Shown here one piece after another: positions 25,465 through 34,474 of a stretch of DNA of 62,087 nt (within the stretch, counting starts at the first letter, position 1; every line of letters starts with the position of its first letter). A program made the position numbers and the translations under genes. Below the pieces are notes generated by a model that ran no database searches, had not been told where the DNA came from, and saw only the letters and a program-made list of their open reading frames with translations. The stretch covers positions 1 through 62,087 of the forward strand of contig CALUSM010000013.1 of NCBI GenBank assembly GCA_944323445.1, read 5' to 3'. This DNA comes from an uncultured Bacteroidales bacterium (GTDB lineage Bacteria > Bacteroidota > Bacteroidia > Bacteroidales > UBA932).

Positions 25465-27651
25465 ATGCACAACCTGTTCGACAGACAGCTGGCCGCATGG
25501 CCGGAGGCGGCGCGGAGATACCGTGACCTGCAGAATATAGAAACTAAGGAAATAGACCTCGGCGGGATGCCCGTCCGGGTGCAGTTCAACCCTGCCCGGG
25601 CCGTCTCGACCCTGGCCCGCACCGATGCCGCAGCGATAAAGGCCCGGCCCTGCTTCCTGTGCCGGGACAACCGTCCGGCGCAGCAGGAGGCCCTGCCCTT
25701 CGCGGGCTGTGACGGCCGCCGCTACGAGGCGCTGGTCAATCCCTTTCCCATTTTCCCCGAACACTACACCGTCCCGGCCGTGGAGCACACGCCCCAGCGC
25801 ATAGCCGGCCGCTTCCCAGACATGCTGCGCCTGGCTGAGGCCTTCCCCGACATGGTGGTCTTCTACAACGGCCCGGAGAGCGGAGCCAGCGCCCCCGACC
25901 ATTTCCATTTCCAGATGGGCTGCAGGGGGTTCCTGCCCGTCGAGACGCATTTTGACCGGCTGAGACCCGTGACCGTCATGCGCCCGGGCCGTGCTGTCAT
26001 TGCCGTAACTTCGGGATACATTTCCGGGCTGCCGGTGATTACCGCTCCGGACGGGGCTTCAGCGGCCGCCGCATTCCTCCGGGTGCTCCGTTCCCTGCCC
26101 GTCAGTCCGGCCACCGGCGAGCCGCAGCTCAATATCCTCTGCTGGAGGGAGACGCCCGCTGACGGCGGCTCCGGGGCATTGTTCCGTATCCTCGTCATTC
26201 CGCGCAAGGCCCACCGCCCGTCCTGCTATTTCGCCCCGGAAGACAGGAGCGTGCGCATCAGTCCCGCTTCAGTCGACCTCGGAGGGGTCTTTATCGTTCC
26301 GGCAGAGGAGGATTACCGGAGGGTCAATCTACAGGTGCTCAGGACAATCATCCAGGAGACCGTCAACACTTCCTGGCAGCCGGTCATCGACGTGGGGCTG
26401 CTCACGGCTCCTCTGCTGCGGGTCAGGATGAACGGCGGCGAGGAGGTCTTCACCCTCAGGAACGGGCAAGTGGAATGGAGGGGACGCCGCTACGGAAGGC
26501 TAGAGTTCCGGCCTTCGGACGGGTTCGTGCTGCACAAGGTCAAAATAGGGATCAATTTCCATTGGGAGCGGGAGGAGGACCAGCTGTTCTCCGGCGGGCT
26601 GACCATTCTGCCATCGGAGGACGGGCTTGTGGCCATAAACAGCGTGCTGACAGAGGATTACCTGCTGAGTGTTATCTCCTCGGAGATGAACGGGGATGCG
26701 CCTGAAGAATTTCTCAAGGCCCATGCCGTCATCTCGCGGTCCTGGCTGCTGGCGCGGCCTACGCTCGGGGGAGGGGCGACCGTGGAGTCCGGAAGCCGCG
26801 GTGCACCCGACACCTCCGCTGACAGCATCATCCGCTGGTACGACCGGGAGGACCATACCCTCTTCGACGTATGCGCGGATGACCATTGCCAGAGGTATCA
26901 GGGGCTGCTCAGGGCGGGAAACGCCAATATCCGACGGGCCATCGAGGCTACCCGCGGAATGGTGCTGACCGACGGACCGGACGGGGCCATCTGCGACACG
27001 CGCTTTTCCAAATGCTGCGGGGGAGTATCCGAGCGGTTCTCCGCCTGCTGGGCCGACGAGGACTATGCCTACCTACGGCCCGTACGGGATTCCAACGGTT
27101 CGGACCCTCTGCCGGAGCTTTCCGATGAACAGACTGCCCGCAAGTGGATATTGTCCTCGCCCGAAGCCTTCTGCAACACCTCCGACCCGGCACTGCTCTC
27201 CACCGTCCTGAATTCCTACGACCAGGAGACCGCCGATTTCTACCGCTGGCGGGTCGAATACACGCAGGAGCAACTCAGCGACCTGCTCCGCCGCCGCTCC
27301 GGCATTGACTTCGGCCCTGTGCTGGAACTCAGACCACTGCGCCGCGGGGCCTCCGGACGCATCATCGAACTGCTCATCCGGGGCACGCTGCGGACCGCCA
27401 CCGTAGGCAAGGAACTCGAGATACGCCGCTGGCTGTCCGAGTCGCATCTGTACAGCTCGGCATTTGTTGTGGATACTGTTCACACCGGGGATTCCTCCAT
27501 ACCGTCCGGGTTCATCCTGCACGGTGCCGGCTGGGGCCACGGCGTAGGCCTCTGCCAGATTGGAGCCGCTGCCATGAGCGCCCGCGGGTACACATTCGAC
27601 AGCATCCTCGCCCACTACTTCCGAGGATCCTGCCTCACCCGCCTCTACTGA
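25465..27651 (+). CDS. DUF4922 (HIT/GalT-like) - SpoIID/LytB fusion protein
   Basis: A 728-residue two-part protein. The N-terminal part (about 1-330) is DUF4922-like, with a PCFLCRDNRP segment and the H-x-H-x-Q motif DHFHFQ (H146, H148, Q150) typical of GalT/HIT-type nucleotidyl transferases and phosphorylases. The C-terminal part (about 365-728) is a SpoIID/LytB domain: INSVLTEDYLLSVISSEM, KAHAVISRSWLL, and GWGHGVGLCQIGAAAMSARGYTFDSILAHYF. SpoIID proteins cleave or assist cleavage of peptidoglycan outside the membrane, yet no signal peptide or membrane segment is present. The reading frame is continuous, so the fusion is real in this sequence. Confidence 0.85.
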   Translation: MHNLFDRQLAAWPEAARRYRDLQNIETKEIDLGGMPVRVQFNPARAVSTLARTDAAAIKARPCFLCRDNRPAQQEALPFAGCDGRRYEALVNPFPIFPEHYTVPAVEHTPQRIAGRFPDMLRLAEAFPDMVVFYNGPESGASAPDHFHFQMGCRGFLPVETHFDRLRPVTVMRPGRAVIAVTSGYISGLPVITAPDGASAAAAFLRVLRSLPVSPATGEPQLNILCWRETPADGGSGALFRILVIPRKAHRPSCYFAPEDRSVRISPASVDLGGVFIVPAEEDYRRVNLQVLRTIIQETVNTSWQPVIDVGLLTAPLLRVRMNGGEEVFTLRNGQVEWRGRRYGRLEFRPSDGFVLHKVKIGINFHWEREEDQLFSGGLTILPSEDGLVAINSVLTEDYLLSVISSEMNGDAPEEFLKAHAVISRSWLLARPTLGGGATVESGSRGAPDTSADSIIRWYDREDHTLFDVCADDHCQRYQGLLRAGNANIRRAIEATRGMVLTDGPDGAICDTRFSKCCGGVSERFSACWADEDYAYLRPVRDSNGSDPLPELSDEQTARKWILSSPEAFCNTSDPALLSTVLNSYDQETADFYRWRVEYTQEQLSDLLRRRSGIDFGPVLELRPLRRGASGRIIELLIRGTLRTATVGKELEIRRWLSESHLYSSAFVVDTVHTGDSSIPSGFILHGAGWGHGVGLCQIGAAAMSARGYTFDSILAHYFRGSCLTRLY

Positions 27652-27680
27652 CCTTACGGTCCCGCTTACACACAAGGCAA

Positions 27681-27714
27681 TAAAAAAGCACCTGTACTTT
27701 GATTACAAGTGCTT
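27681..27714 (-). terminator. Rho-independent terminator of the tRNA operon
   Basis: On the minus strand an 11-bp stem (27714-27704 with 27696-27686, one mismatch) and a 7-nt loop are followed by a run of six Ts (27687-27682). It lies 23 bases past the 3' end of the tRNA-Met gene. Confidence 0.85.
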
Positions 27715-27736
27715 CATCCTCAGTGTTTTTTATCAG

Positions 27737-27810
27737 TAGCGAGACCCAGGATTGAACTGGGGACCTCATGATTATGAATCATGCGCTCTAACCAGCTGAG
27801 CTATCTCGCC
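27737..27810 (-). tRNA. tRNA-Met (anticodon CAT), elongator type
   Basis: A full cloverleaf on the minus strand: acceptor GGCGAGA/TCTCGCT (with G1-U72), D-arm AGCTCAGCTGGTTAGAGC, anticodon stem ATGAT/ATCAT around a CAT anticodon, variable loop and T-arm with TTCAATC. The anticodon stem lacks the three G-C pairs of an initiator, and the general sequence is closer to elongator Met than to the lysidine-dependent Ile tRNA, which cannot be fully excluded. CCA is not encoded. Confidence 0.93.
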
Positions 27811-27819
27811 ATCATTTTG

Positions 27820-27890
27820 TTGAGCTACCAGGAGTCGAACCTAGATTTACAGAGCCAGAATCTGTCGTGCTGCCATTACACCATAGCTCA
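27820..27890 (-). tRNA. tRNA-Gln (anticodon CTG)
   Basis: A 71-nt cloverleaf on the minus strand with acceptor TGAGCTA/TAGCTCA, anticodon stem ACAGA/TCTGT around CTG, and T-arm with GTTCGACTC. The U1 start of the acceptor and overall sequence suit tRNA-Gln. CCA is not encoded. It is transcribed first, 9 bases before tRNA-Met. Confidence 0.93.
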
Positions 27891-27905
27891 ATTGGAATCG
27901 GAGCG

Positions 27906-27913
27906 CAAAGGTA
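27906..27913 (-). promoter_or_regulatory. -7 promoter box of the tRNA operon
   Basis: TACCTTTG on the minus strand ends 15 bases before the 5' end of tRNA-Gln. Confidence 0.65.
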
Positions 27914-27947
27914 TACAATTTTTAGAAAATACAAAAAATTTTTGAAA

Positions 27948-28520
27948 TTATTCGCGTATAACCTGCACTTCATTGCGCAGTCCGAGTTTTATAATCGAAG
28001 AGGCTTTTCCTGTCGAACTCTTGTCAAACGATGGATCAATACACAGATCGACAGCTGCTTTAACCTCATCCGGAATATCCACGTAACGGCGGGGAGCCGG
28101 AGTGCCGGAGACATTGGCCGATGTAGACACTATCGGCTTGCCGAAACGGCGGACAAGTTCCACGCAGAAATCATTCTTGGGAATACGGATGGCGATACTG
28201 CCGTCCTCTGCCGTGACATTTGGAGCGAGATTGATTCCCTCCGGATAGATAATGGTCAGAGGCTTGTCGCTCAGAGTCTCTACCGTGACAGCCATCTCCG
28301 GAATCTCCCGGACATAACGGGCCACCATGTCCATGTCGCAGGCCAGGATAATCAGGCTCTTGGAATCGGCTCTCCGCTTGATGTCAAAGACGCGGTTGAC
28401 GGCCGCCTCATCAGTCGCGTCACAACCTATGCCCCAAATTGTGTCCGTCGGATAGAGCAGGATACCGCCCTTCCTCAACACATTCAAGGCTTCTTCAATC
28501 TGTTCTTTTCTATCTTTCAT
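27948..28520 (-). CDS. tsaC: L-threonylcarbamoyladenylate synthase (YrdC/Sua5 family)
   Basis: A 190-residue cytoplasmic enzyme that makes threonylcarbamoyl-AMP from threonine, bicarbonate and ATP for the t6A37 modification of tRNA. Family motifs are GGILLYPTDTIWGIGCDA near the N-terminus, FDIKRRADSKSLIIL, and PIVSTSANVSGTPAPR. The length fits the single-domain TsaC type. It ends the leftward rsmE-to-tsaC cluster and starts 11 bases after the EEP gene. Its partner tsaE is at 43297-43710. Confidence 0.94.
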   Translation of the reverse strand: MKDRKEQIEEALNVLRKGGILLYPTDTIWGIGCDATDEAAVNRVFDIKRRADSKSLIILACDMDMVARYVREIPEMAVTVETLSDKPLTIIYPEGINLAPNVTAEDGSIAIRIPKNDFCVELVRRFGKPIVSTSANVSGTPAPRRYVDIPDEVKAAVDLCIDPSFDKSSTGKASSIIKLGLRNEVQVIRE

Positions 28521-28531
28521 ATCTGTTATGT

Positions 28532-29614
28532 TTACATATGTACTTTCACCAACACCGGATAATGATCAGACCACCCTGTCCTCAAAGTCCTGTGCTCCAA
28601 TACCTGCGACTCCTCCGGGACGAACACGTAATCTATGCGCAGCAACGGCCACAATATTCTGTAAGTGGCTCCGAAACCCTTCCCTGCCTCACAGAACGTA
28701 TCCCTTCTTCCTCTGTACAGGGTCCTGAAACAATAGGACATCGGCGTATCGTTGACATCTCCGCAGATCACCGCTGGAAGACCGCACTCAGATATATTCT
28801 CCAGCAAAGCCCGTACCTGACCGCCCCTTCGGGATGAAGATTTCTTAACTTTTTCGTGAGCCTCAGCCAGTTCCTGTGAGAACTCATCATATCCGCCCCT
28901 GATTTCCTTGATAAGCGAGGCAAGGGATATGTTGTTAGATTCCAGATGTACATTGTACAGACGGAATACACCGTCCCCGTATTCAATATCAGTATACAGC
29001 ACCATATTGGTAGTTCCTCTGAACGGCAGGTACCCGTCTCCGCGCAGAGGCAGGCGGCTGAGAGTCAGATTGCCGACACAGTCTCCGCTGCGCAGCCTGT
29101 AGAAATGCCTCCTTATGTAAGGATATCCGGGGAACATGCGTCCAAGCTCCGCGGCATCGTCAGCACGAAACTCCTGCAGGGACACCACATCCGGAGACTC
29201 TCTCTCTATCAGTTCCACGACCCCGGCCAGGCTCTCTTCCGCGGCACACCCGTCCCCGGAGCGGAATCCTCCCACATTCCAGGTCAGAAGCCTGAGTCCT
29301 TCCGTCTCCGCGACCACCCTGTCTGGAAGAGAATTGCGGTCTCCGGCGCGGAAAAAGAATCCCAGAAAGAAAAAGGAGGGCAGCAGGGCGATTACCGGAA
29401 TCCACACCGATGAGGACCACCGCAGCAATGCAATTATCAACAGCAGGACGTTGACAGCCAGCACCGGAATGAAATAGAGGCCGAAAAATCCCGCCGGCGG
29501 GAAGATGCCGGGATCAATCAGCGCCGACACATAGCTGAGCAGCAGCAGTACGCAGAATACTGTCGCCACCAGCCGGAATGACAGGCTCAGGAACGGATTT
29601 TTCTTCCTGCTCAT
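28532..29614 (-). CDS. Membrane-anchored endonuclease/exonuclease/phosphatase family protein
   Basis: A 360-residue protein with three hydrophobic segments in the first 90 residues, then an EEP (DNase I-like) domain. Its motifs are LLTWNVGGF, VVSLQEFRADD (metal-binding Glu), GDVNDTPMS and the C-terminal WSDHYPVLVKV with the catalytic Asp-His. By family it hydrolyses phosphodiester or phosphomonoester bonds, probably on the outer face of the inner membrane. The substrate is unknown. Same strand and close spacing (15 bases) to the rhomboid gene, in a probable operon. Confidence 0.87.
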   Translation of the reverse strand: MSRKKNPFLSLSFRLVATVFCVLLLLSYVSALIDPGIFPPAGFFGLYFIPVLAVNVLLLIIALLRWSSSVWIPVIALLPSFFFLGFFFRAGDRNSLPDRVVAETEGLRLLTWNVGGFRSGDGCAAEESLAGVVELIERESPDVVSLQEFRADDAAELGRMFPGYPYIRRHFYRLRSGDCVGNLTLSRLPLRGDGYLPFRGTTNMVLYTDIEYGDGVFRLYNVHLESNNISLASLIKEIRGGYDEFSQELAEAHEKVKKSSSRRGGQVRALLENISECGLPAVICGDVNDTPMSYCFRTLYRGRRDTFCEAGKGFGATYRILWPLLRIDYVFVPEESQVLEHRTLRTGWSDHYPVLVKVHM

Positions 29615-29629
29615 CGGAAGCGCACGGTT

Positions 29630-30277
29630 CTAGGAGTACAGCCTGTTCTTTTTCTTCCAGTACAGTATCATGATGACACCGAAAATCATTCCGCCGAGAT
29701 GGGCGAAATGCGCCACGTTGCCACCTCTGCCGGACAGACCGGACAGTAGTTCGATGGCGCCGAAGATGATCACCATCCACTTGGCTTTCATCGCAATGGG
29801 AGGGAATACAAACTGCAGCACATTGTTGGGGAACATCATGCCGTAGGCCAGCAGCAGACCGTAGATGGCACCGGAGGCTCCTACAGTGGGCACCCGGTTG
29901 ATGGCAGCCTCGACCAGCCCGGGAGTCTCGGCAAAGGCTATCTGCAGGTACATCACCAGCTCGTTGATCAGTCCCGCGCCGATACCGCAGACCATGTAGT
30001 ACAGGAAAAATTTCTTCCCGCCCCAGTAGTTCTCCAGCACGCTGCCGAACATGTACAGCGAGAACATGTTGAAGAAGATGTGCCAGAAGCCCCCGTGCAT
30101 GAACATATATGTAATCAGCTGGAAGGGTTTGAAGAAAGGCGAGGTAAAATAGAACAGCGAGAAAGTCCCGTACATGAAGTTCTGGGCGAACATCGTCACC
30201 ACGAAGACTATCGCGTTGATGATTATCAGATTCTTGACTACGAAAGGCAGTCCGGGTCGGTAATATCCGTAATTCAT
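29630..30277 (-). CDS. Rhomboid family intramembrane serine protease
   Basis: A 215-residue six-helix rhomboid. The serine is S135 in GASGAIYG and the histidine H193 in AHFAHLGG. The HGGFWHIFFNMFSLYMFG segment carries the conserved loop and helix 2. I start at ATG 30277, which overlaps the mutL stop as ATGA, a coupling arrangement. A longer in-frame start would lie wholly inside mutL. The substrate is unknown. Confidence 0.92.
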   Translation of the reverse strand: MNYGYYRPGLPFVVKNLIIINAIVFVVTMFAQNFMYGTFSLFYFTSPFFKPFQLITYMFMHGGFWHIFFNMFSLYMFGSVLENYWGGKKFFLYYMVCGIGAGLINELVMYLQIAFAETPGLVEAAINRVPTVGASGAIYGLLLAYGMMFPNNVLQFVFPPIAMKAKWMVIIFGAIELLSGLSGRGGNVAHFAHLGGMIFGVIMILYWKKKNRLYS

Positions 30278-32058
30278 AAATTCTTCTCTATGTCTTGTTC
30301 TGTCAATATAAACATGCATTTCCTGCCGCAGGGCGAAATCTCAGGTTCAGCGCATGAAAACAAGGTATCTACCAAAAGTCGTGCCTCGTCTCCCGAAACG
30401 CGGGTATCACCCCCCGATGCAGCAGAGCGGGCCAGTTTCCGGGCCATTTCCTCCCTCGCGGCAGCCTTTCCAAGGCCTTCCGGCCCTGCATCCATCAGCG
30501 CTGCCACAATGTCATCCACTGCTTTCCGCACAGCCTCCACATCCGTCCCGAACCCCTCGGGCAGCCCCTTGACGGCAATGGTGAAGTCTCCCGCAGGCTC
30601 AATGTCAAATCCCAGCTGCCGAAGCCTTGCGGCATCCTCCATCAGCAGATGATATCTCTCGGCAGGCAGGACAATCTCACAGGGGAACAGGACCTGATGG
30701 GTGATAGGCGAACTGTCGTCCAGCTGCCGAAGGTATCTTTCATAGAATATCCTTTCCCTGGCCCTCCGTACATCCACGATCAGCAGGCCGGAGCGCATGG
30801 GAGTAGCTATATAGCGGCTGGAAATCTGAAGGACTCCGGCTCCTCCGCCCACCGTACCGCTGTCCTCGAAGATTGTACCGTAGCCTGCGGCCTCGGTGAC
30901 GGCCGCAGGCATTGCCCTGCCGTAAGCAGGTTCCGGAAGAATCGGCCCGTAATCCACCTTCCTCTGAGGCGCAGGACGTCCTCCTGCGTAGCTGCCTCCG
31001 CCTGAATAATGGAACTGCGACGGAGCGGGGATGTCGGGAAGGGTATCATGGTCGAAATCTATGGTAGGAATGAAGGAGTTGCGTCCGAGAGCCTCCCTCA
31101 CCACCGCCGTAAGCAGTTCGAAGATCTCCGTCTCGTTCTCGAACTTGACCTCCGTCTTCGAAGGATGGATGTTCACGTCCACATTCTCCGGGAGGGCGCT
31201 GAAAAAGAGGTAGTATGAGGGATAGGAACCGTCTGGGACAAGCTTGTCGTAGGCCTTCATGACCGCCTTGTGGAAATAGGCGGAGCGGAAGTAGCGGCCG
31301 TTGACGAAGAAATACTGGTTGCCGGCGCTGCGGCGGGCATCCTGAGGATTGCCCACGAAACCGGTTATGCTGATAATGCGGGTCGAGGAGGACACATCGA
31401 TGAGCTCCTTGCCCATGTCGCGTCCCTCTATCTCGAGGATACGCTGTTTGAGAGTGTTGGCCCGCCGGAGGTTGTAGATGTCTTTCTTGTTGTGAACCAG
31501 CCTTACTCCCACTTCCGGACGGCACAGGGCCACATGGGAGAACTCGGCGATGATCTGCCGCAGTTCGGTGTTGTCCGACTTGAGGAATTTCCTCCGGGCA
31601 GGAAGGCTGTAGAATATATTGCGTACGGCGATGTTGGTACCCTCGGGCATGGCGGCCTCCTCCTGGGAGACAAAGCCGGAGGGGGTAAAGACGGTCTCGG
31701 AGCCGGTGTCCGAACCTTTCTTTCTGGTCCTAAGAGTGACCTCGGCCACGGCGGCAATGGACGGAAGTGCCTCTCCACGGAAACCGTAGGTCAGGATCGA
31801 GTCCAGGTCGGAGGCCTGCGCTATCTTGGAGGTAGCGTGTCTCTCGAAGCAGAGCCGCGCCTCTTCCGGAGTCATGCCGCAGCCGTCGTCGATCACCTGG
31901 ATCAGGGTCTTGCCCGCATCCTCGATGATGACGCTGACCGAGCCGGCTCCGGCGTCTATGGCATTTTCCAGAAGTTCCTTGACGACAGAGGAAGGGCGCT
32001 GGACCACTTCTCCGGCGGCTATAAGGTTGGATATGTTGGGAGGCAGAATCCTAAGCAT
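30274..32058 (-). CDS. mutL: DNA mismatch repair protein MutL
   Basis: A 594-residue GHKL ATPase that connects MutS mismatch recognition to downstream repair. The ATPase motifs are ELLENAIDAGA, DDGCGM, YGFRGEALPSIAAV and GTNIAVRNIFYSLPARRKFLKS. The linker is about residues 330-400, followed by the dimerisation domain. The endonuclease motif expected as DQHAxxE reads DVRRARE, with the glutamates kept but the Gln-His changed, so nicking activity is uncertain. It follows the small membrane protein gene by 9 bases and overlaps the rhomboid start. Confidence 0.95.
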   Translation of the reverse strand: MLRILPPNISNLIAAGEVVQRPSSVVKELLENAIDAGAGSVSVIIEDAGKTLIQVIDDGCGMTPEEARLCFERHATSKIAQASDLDSILTYGFRGEALPSIAAVAEVTLRTRKKGSDTGSETVFTPSGFVSQEEAAMPEGTNIAVRNIFYSLPARRKFLKSDNTELRQIIAEFSHVALCRPEVGVRLVHNKKDIYNLRRANTLKQRILEIEGRDMGKELIDVSSSTRIISITGFVGNPQDARRSAGNQYFFVNGRYFRSAYFHKAVMKAYDKLVPDGSYPSYYLFFSALPENVDVNIHPSKTEVKFENETEIFELLTAVVREALGRNSFIPTIDFDHDTLPDIPAPSQFHYSGGGSYAGGRPAPQRKVDYGPILPEPAYGRAMPAAVTEAAGYGTIFEDSGTVGGGAGVLQISSRYIATPMRSGLLIVDVRRARERIFYERYLRQLDDSSPITHQVLFPCEIVLPAERYHLLMEDAARLRQLGFDIEPAGDFTIAVKGLPEGFGTDVEAVRKAVDDIVAALMDAGPEGLGKAAAREEMARKLARSAASGGDTRVSGDEARLLVDTLFSCAEPEISPCGRKCMFILTEQDIEKNL

Positions 32059-32067
32059 CGTATCCTG

Positions 32068-32397
32068 TTATCGTATGCCCTCCAGGACTATCGTCGCGTA
32101 TTTGGCGAAAAAGTACAGAAGCGCCAGGAAGGTGGCGACCGACACCAGTCCTATGATACGGGTGAGATTCTTGCTGAGCGAGCCGCGTCTGTTGTTGCGG
32201 GCCTGTTCCTGGAACTTGCCGCTGATATACATGCCGGGCCTGTAGGACTCGTCCTTCCACTCCCTGCCCTCCCGGAGGGCTTTCTCGCGGAGCGTCTCGT
32301 TCTTGACCATCTCGCGGCGTTCCTTCCGCTCGTCCCAGTAGCGGGGCTCGTAGTGGAACACGCGGTGATTGGGGACTTTGAAAAAACTTATACCCAT
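32068..32397 (-). CDS. Small conserved membrane protein upstream of mutL
   Basis: A 109-residue protein that I do not recognise functionally. A basic and acidic N-terminal half (many R, K and E, with a YEPRYWDERKERRE stretch) is followed by a single hydrophobic segment near residues 82-100 (IIGLVSVATFLALLYFF). No signal peptide; most likely a tail-anchored inner-membrane protein. It has its own -7 box and heads the mutL-rhomboid-EEP-tsaC part of the cluster. Confidence 0.75.
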   Translation of the reverse strand: MGISFFKVPNHRVFHYEPRYWDERKERREMVKNETLREKALREGREWKDESYRPGMYISGKFQEQARNNRRGSLSKNLTRIIGLVSVATFLALLYFFAKYATIVLEGIR

Positions 32398-32425
32398 CGC
32401 TTGTCTTCTTTAATGTTGTGACTTA

Positions 32426-32433
32426 CAAAAGTA
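32426..32433 (-). promoter_or_regulatory. -7 promoter box of the mutL transcription unit
   Basis: TACTTTTG on the minus strand, 28 bases before the ATG at 32397; a perfect TAnnTTTG match. Confidence 0.55.
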
Positions 32434-32441
32434 GATAAAAT

Positions 32442-33629
32442 TTACCGCACTTGCAACAGCCACTTCCGGCCCAGCCACCTGCGCAGCGGTTCGTCATACA
32501 CCTTCAGGACGGTGTATGCCAGGACTATGCTGCCCAGGAACACCGTCACCGCCCACGGCCACGCCTCGGAGAAAGGCACGCCGGTAAAGGTCCAGGAATA
32601 GAACAGGTACATGAAGGGATAGTGTATCATGTAGACCGGATAGGATATGTCGCCCAGGAACTTGCAGATGCGTCCGGAGACAGGGCCGGCAAGGCGTCCC
32701 GACGCTCCGATGTAGACCAGCAGAGGGAAGACGCAGGTGACGCAGACCGCCTCGTAAAGACCGTTGAGCCACATACGGTCCTCTCCTCCGATACGGGGAG
32801 CCGAGAGCAGGAGGATGACAGCCGCCGAGCAGATCCAGAACGCCCCGCGCACCTTCCACGGCCGGAAGCCGCGGGACATCAGCAGCCCGACACCGAACGA
32901 GAACATCAGTCGCAGGAAGCCGCCAGGAAGGTTCAGGTCCGTCAATGACCAGCCCACTCCGAGATGGCCGAAGCCGGAGAGGCCGCCCACAGCATAACCC
33001 GCCAGGCCCAGGCCGGAGACCGCAACCACCACAGCCAGAGAGCGGGTGGACAGCCTGCGCAGGACCAGCGCATAGAGGATGTTGCCGATATATTCGAAGA
33101 ACAGGGACCAGGAAGGGCCGTTGAGCGGATACATCTCGTTGTTGCCCCGCACCTCGTAGGGCGCCCCGGGATAAGCCGGAATCAGGAACATGCCCAGCAG
33201 CATGGACAGCATCACCGCCCCGAAAGGCACTTGTGCCCCGTTCCACTGCACCGAGCCCTGAATCAGGAAGGTCACCGCTCCCAGCACCGAGCCGAGCACC
33301 ACCATCGGATGCAGACGGATCAGGCGTCGCTTGAGGAAATCCCTTATCCTCATGCCCCCGCGGACTCCGGAAGCGTCCCCCGGCCGTCCCTTCCACCGGT
33401 CATCGTAAGCGTATCCGACCACGAAGCCGGAGAGGATGAAGAAGAAGTCCACGGCCAGATACCCGTGATTGAACTTCTGGTCCAGCGGACTGGTTGCGAA
33501 GCCCTCGAACACGTGATACCATATCACCACCAGGGCGGCCACTCCGCGCAGCCCGTCCAGAATGGCGTAGTGCGGCTTGGAATCCGCGAAGGCCGATGCG
33601 GCCACAGTTTTGTCTACGGTATTTTTCAT
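32442..33629 (-). CDS. Acyltransferase 3 family membrane protein
   Basis: A 395-residue integral membrane protein with about ten transmembrane segments. LDGLRGVAALVVIWYHVFEG with the catalytic-type histidine, then LAVDFFFILSGFVVGYAYD and NGPSWSLFFEYIGN, are hallmarks of the OafA/acyltransferase 3 family. These proteins O-acylate cell-surface glycans or other exported molecules. The acceptor is unknown. It lies 13 bases after rsmE in the same direction. Confidence 0.9.
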   Translation of the reverse strand: MKNTVDKTVAASAFADSKPHYAILDGLRGVAALVVIWYHVFEGFATSPLDQKFNHGYLAVDFFFILSGFVVGYAYDDRWKGRPGDASGVRGGMRIRDFLKRRLIRLHPMVVLGSVLGAVTFLIQGSVQWNGAQVPFGAVMLSMLLGMFLIPAYPGAPYEVRGNNEMYPLNGPSWSLFFEYIGNILYALVLRRLSTRSLAVVVAVSGLGLAGYAVGGLSGFGHLGVGWSLTDLNLPGGFLRLMFSFGVGLLMSRGFRPWKVRGAFWICSAAVILLLSAPRIGGEDRMWLNGLYEAVCVTCVFPLLVYIGASGRLAGPVSGRICKFLGDISYPVYMIHYPFMYLFYSWTFTGVPFSEAWPWAVTVFLGSIVLAYTVLKVYDEPLRRWLGRKWLLQVR

Positions 33630-33642
33630 ATCAAGTCAGATT

Positions 33643-34416
33643 TCAAATGCAGCAGAGCGCCATATACACCGCGGATACGCAGAGAATTGCCGCAGTCTCG
33701 GTGCGCAGGCGCGAGGGTCCGAGGGACAGGGGCTCGAAACCGGCCTCCAGGGCCTCTGCGATCTCCTCCGAGGAAAAATCCCCCTCAGGCCCTATCAGGA
33801 ACAATGCCCCGGGCTGGGCCTCTCCGGCAGCCTCCTCCCCTCCTGCCTTCACGGCGGCGACCGTCTCCATCAGCGGCACACGGGTATTCAGCCCCGCCGC
33901 TATATCGCTGTCGCAGTATGCGATGAACTTCTTCCCGGAGAACCCTGCCGAGCGCACCTCCTCCATCAGGGCCCGGAACGGAGTAAGTCCGTCGAGCTGC
34001 GGCACTGCCCCTTTGAGGGACTGCTTGGCGGCCGCTACGATGACCCTCTGCCCACGTTCCTGATTGTACACCTTCCGCTCGGAATGGGCGCAGAGCAGGG
34101 GTGTGATCCGGTCCACTCCCATCTCCGTAGCCTTCTCGGTAAACCACTCGAAACGGTCGATATTCTTCGTCGGAGCCACGGCCATCCACAGCCGGTAGGG
34201 ATGCGTCCCGAAGCCGCCCTCGACCGAGAGCACCCGGGCCACGGCCGCACGGCTGTCCGCCTCCTCGAGGCAGCAGCGGTAGAGATTGCCGTCCCCTCCG
34301 CTTACATAGACCTCATCCCCGGCCCTGTGCCTGAGCACCTTGACGCAGTGAGCGGACTCCTCGGGAGAGAGGCGGATCCTCCCGTCGCGGATATCATTTG
34401 AATAAAATACTTCCAT
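33643..34416 (-). CDS. rsmE: 16S rRNA m3U1498 methyltransferase RsmE
   Basis: A 257-residue SPOUT methyltransferase acting on the small ribosomal subunit. The N-terminal PUA-like part is MEVFYSNDIRDGRIRLSPEESAHCVKVLRH. The SAM-binding knot is FLIGPEGDFSSEEI and LSLGPSRLRTETAAI near the C-terminus. An in-frame upstream extension exists, but the standard family N-terminus begins at MEVFY. A perfect -7 box ends only 5 bases before this ATG, so the mRNA may be leaderless. First gene of the leftward cluster ending at tsaC. Confidence 0.94.
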   Translation of the reverse strand: MEVFYSNDIRDGRIRLSPEESAHCVKVLRHRAGDEVYVSGGDGNLYRCCLEEADSRAAVARVLSVEGGFGTHPYRLWMAVAPTKNIDRFEWFTEKATEMGVDRITPLLCAHSERKVYNQERGQRVIVAAAKQSLKGAVPQLDGLTPFRALMEEVRSAGFSGKKFIAYCDSDIAAGLNTRVPLMETVAAVKAGGEEAAGEAQPGALFLIGPEGDFSSEEIAEALEAGFEPLSLGPSRLRTETAAILCVSAVYMALCCI

Positions 34417-34421
34417 GCCCG

Positions 34422-34429
34422 CAAAGATA
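34422..34429 (-). promoter_or_regulatory. -7 box abutting the rsmE start codon
   Basis: TATCTTTG on the minus strand ends 5 bases before the ATG at 34416, where most boxes in this window lie 18-32 bases before the start. Confidence 0.55.
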
Positions 34430-34474
34430 CTCCATTTTTTCCTATCTTGGCGGTCCGTTAAAGACTCACAGGAC

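Noticed and set aside
27737-27890. tRNA pair as an integration site for a mobile element
   Set aside because: No integrase, duplicated tRNA end or change in composition is seen beside the tRNA genes.
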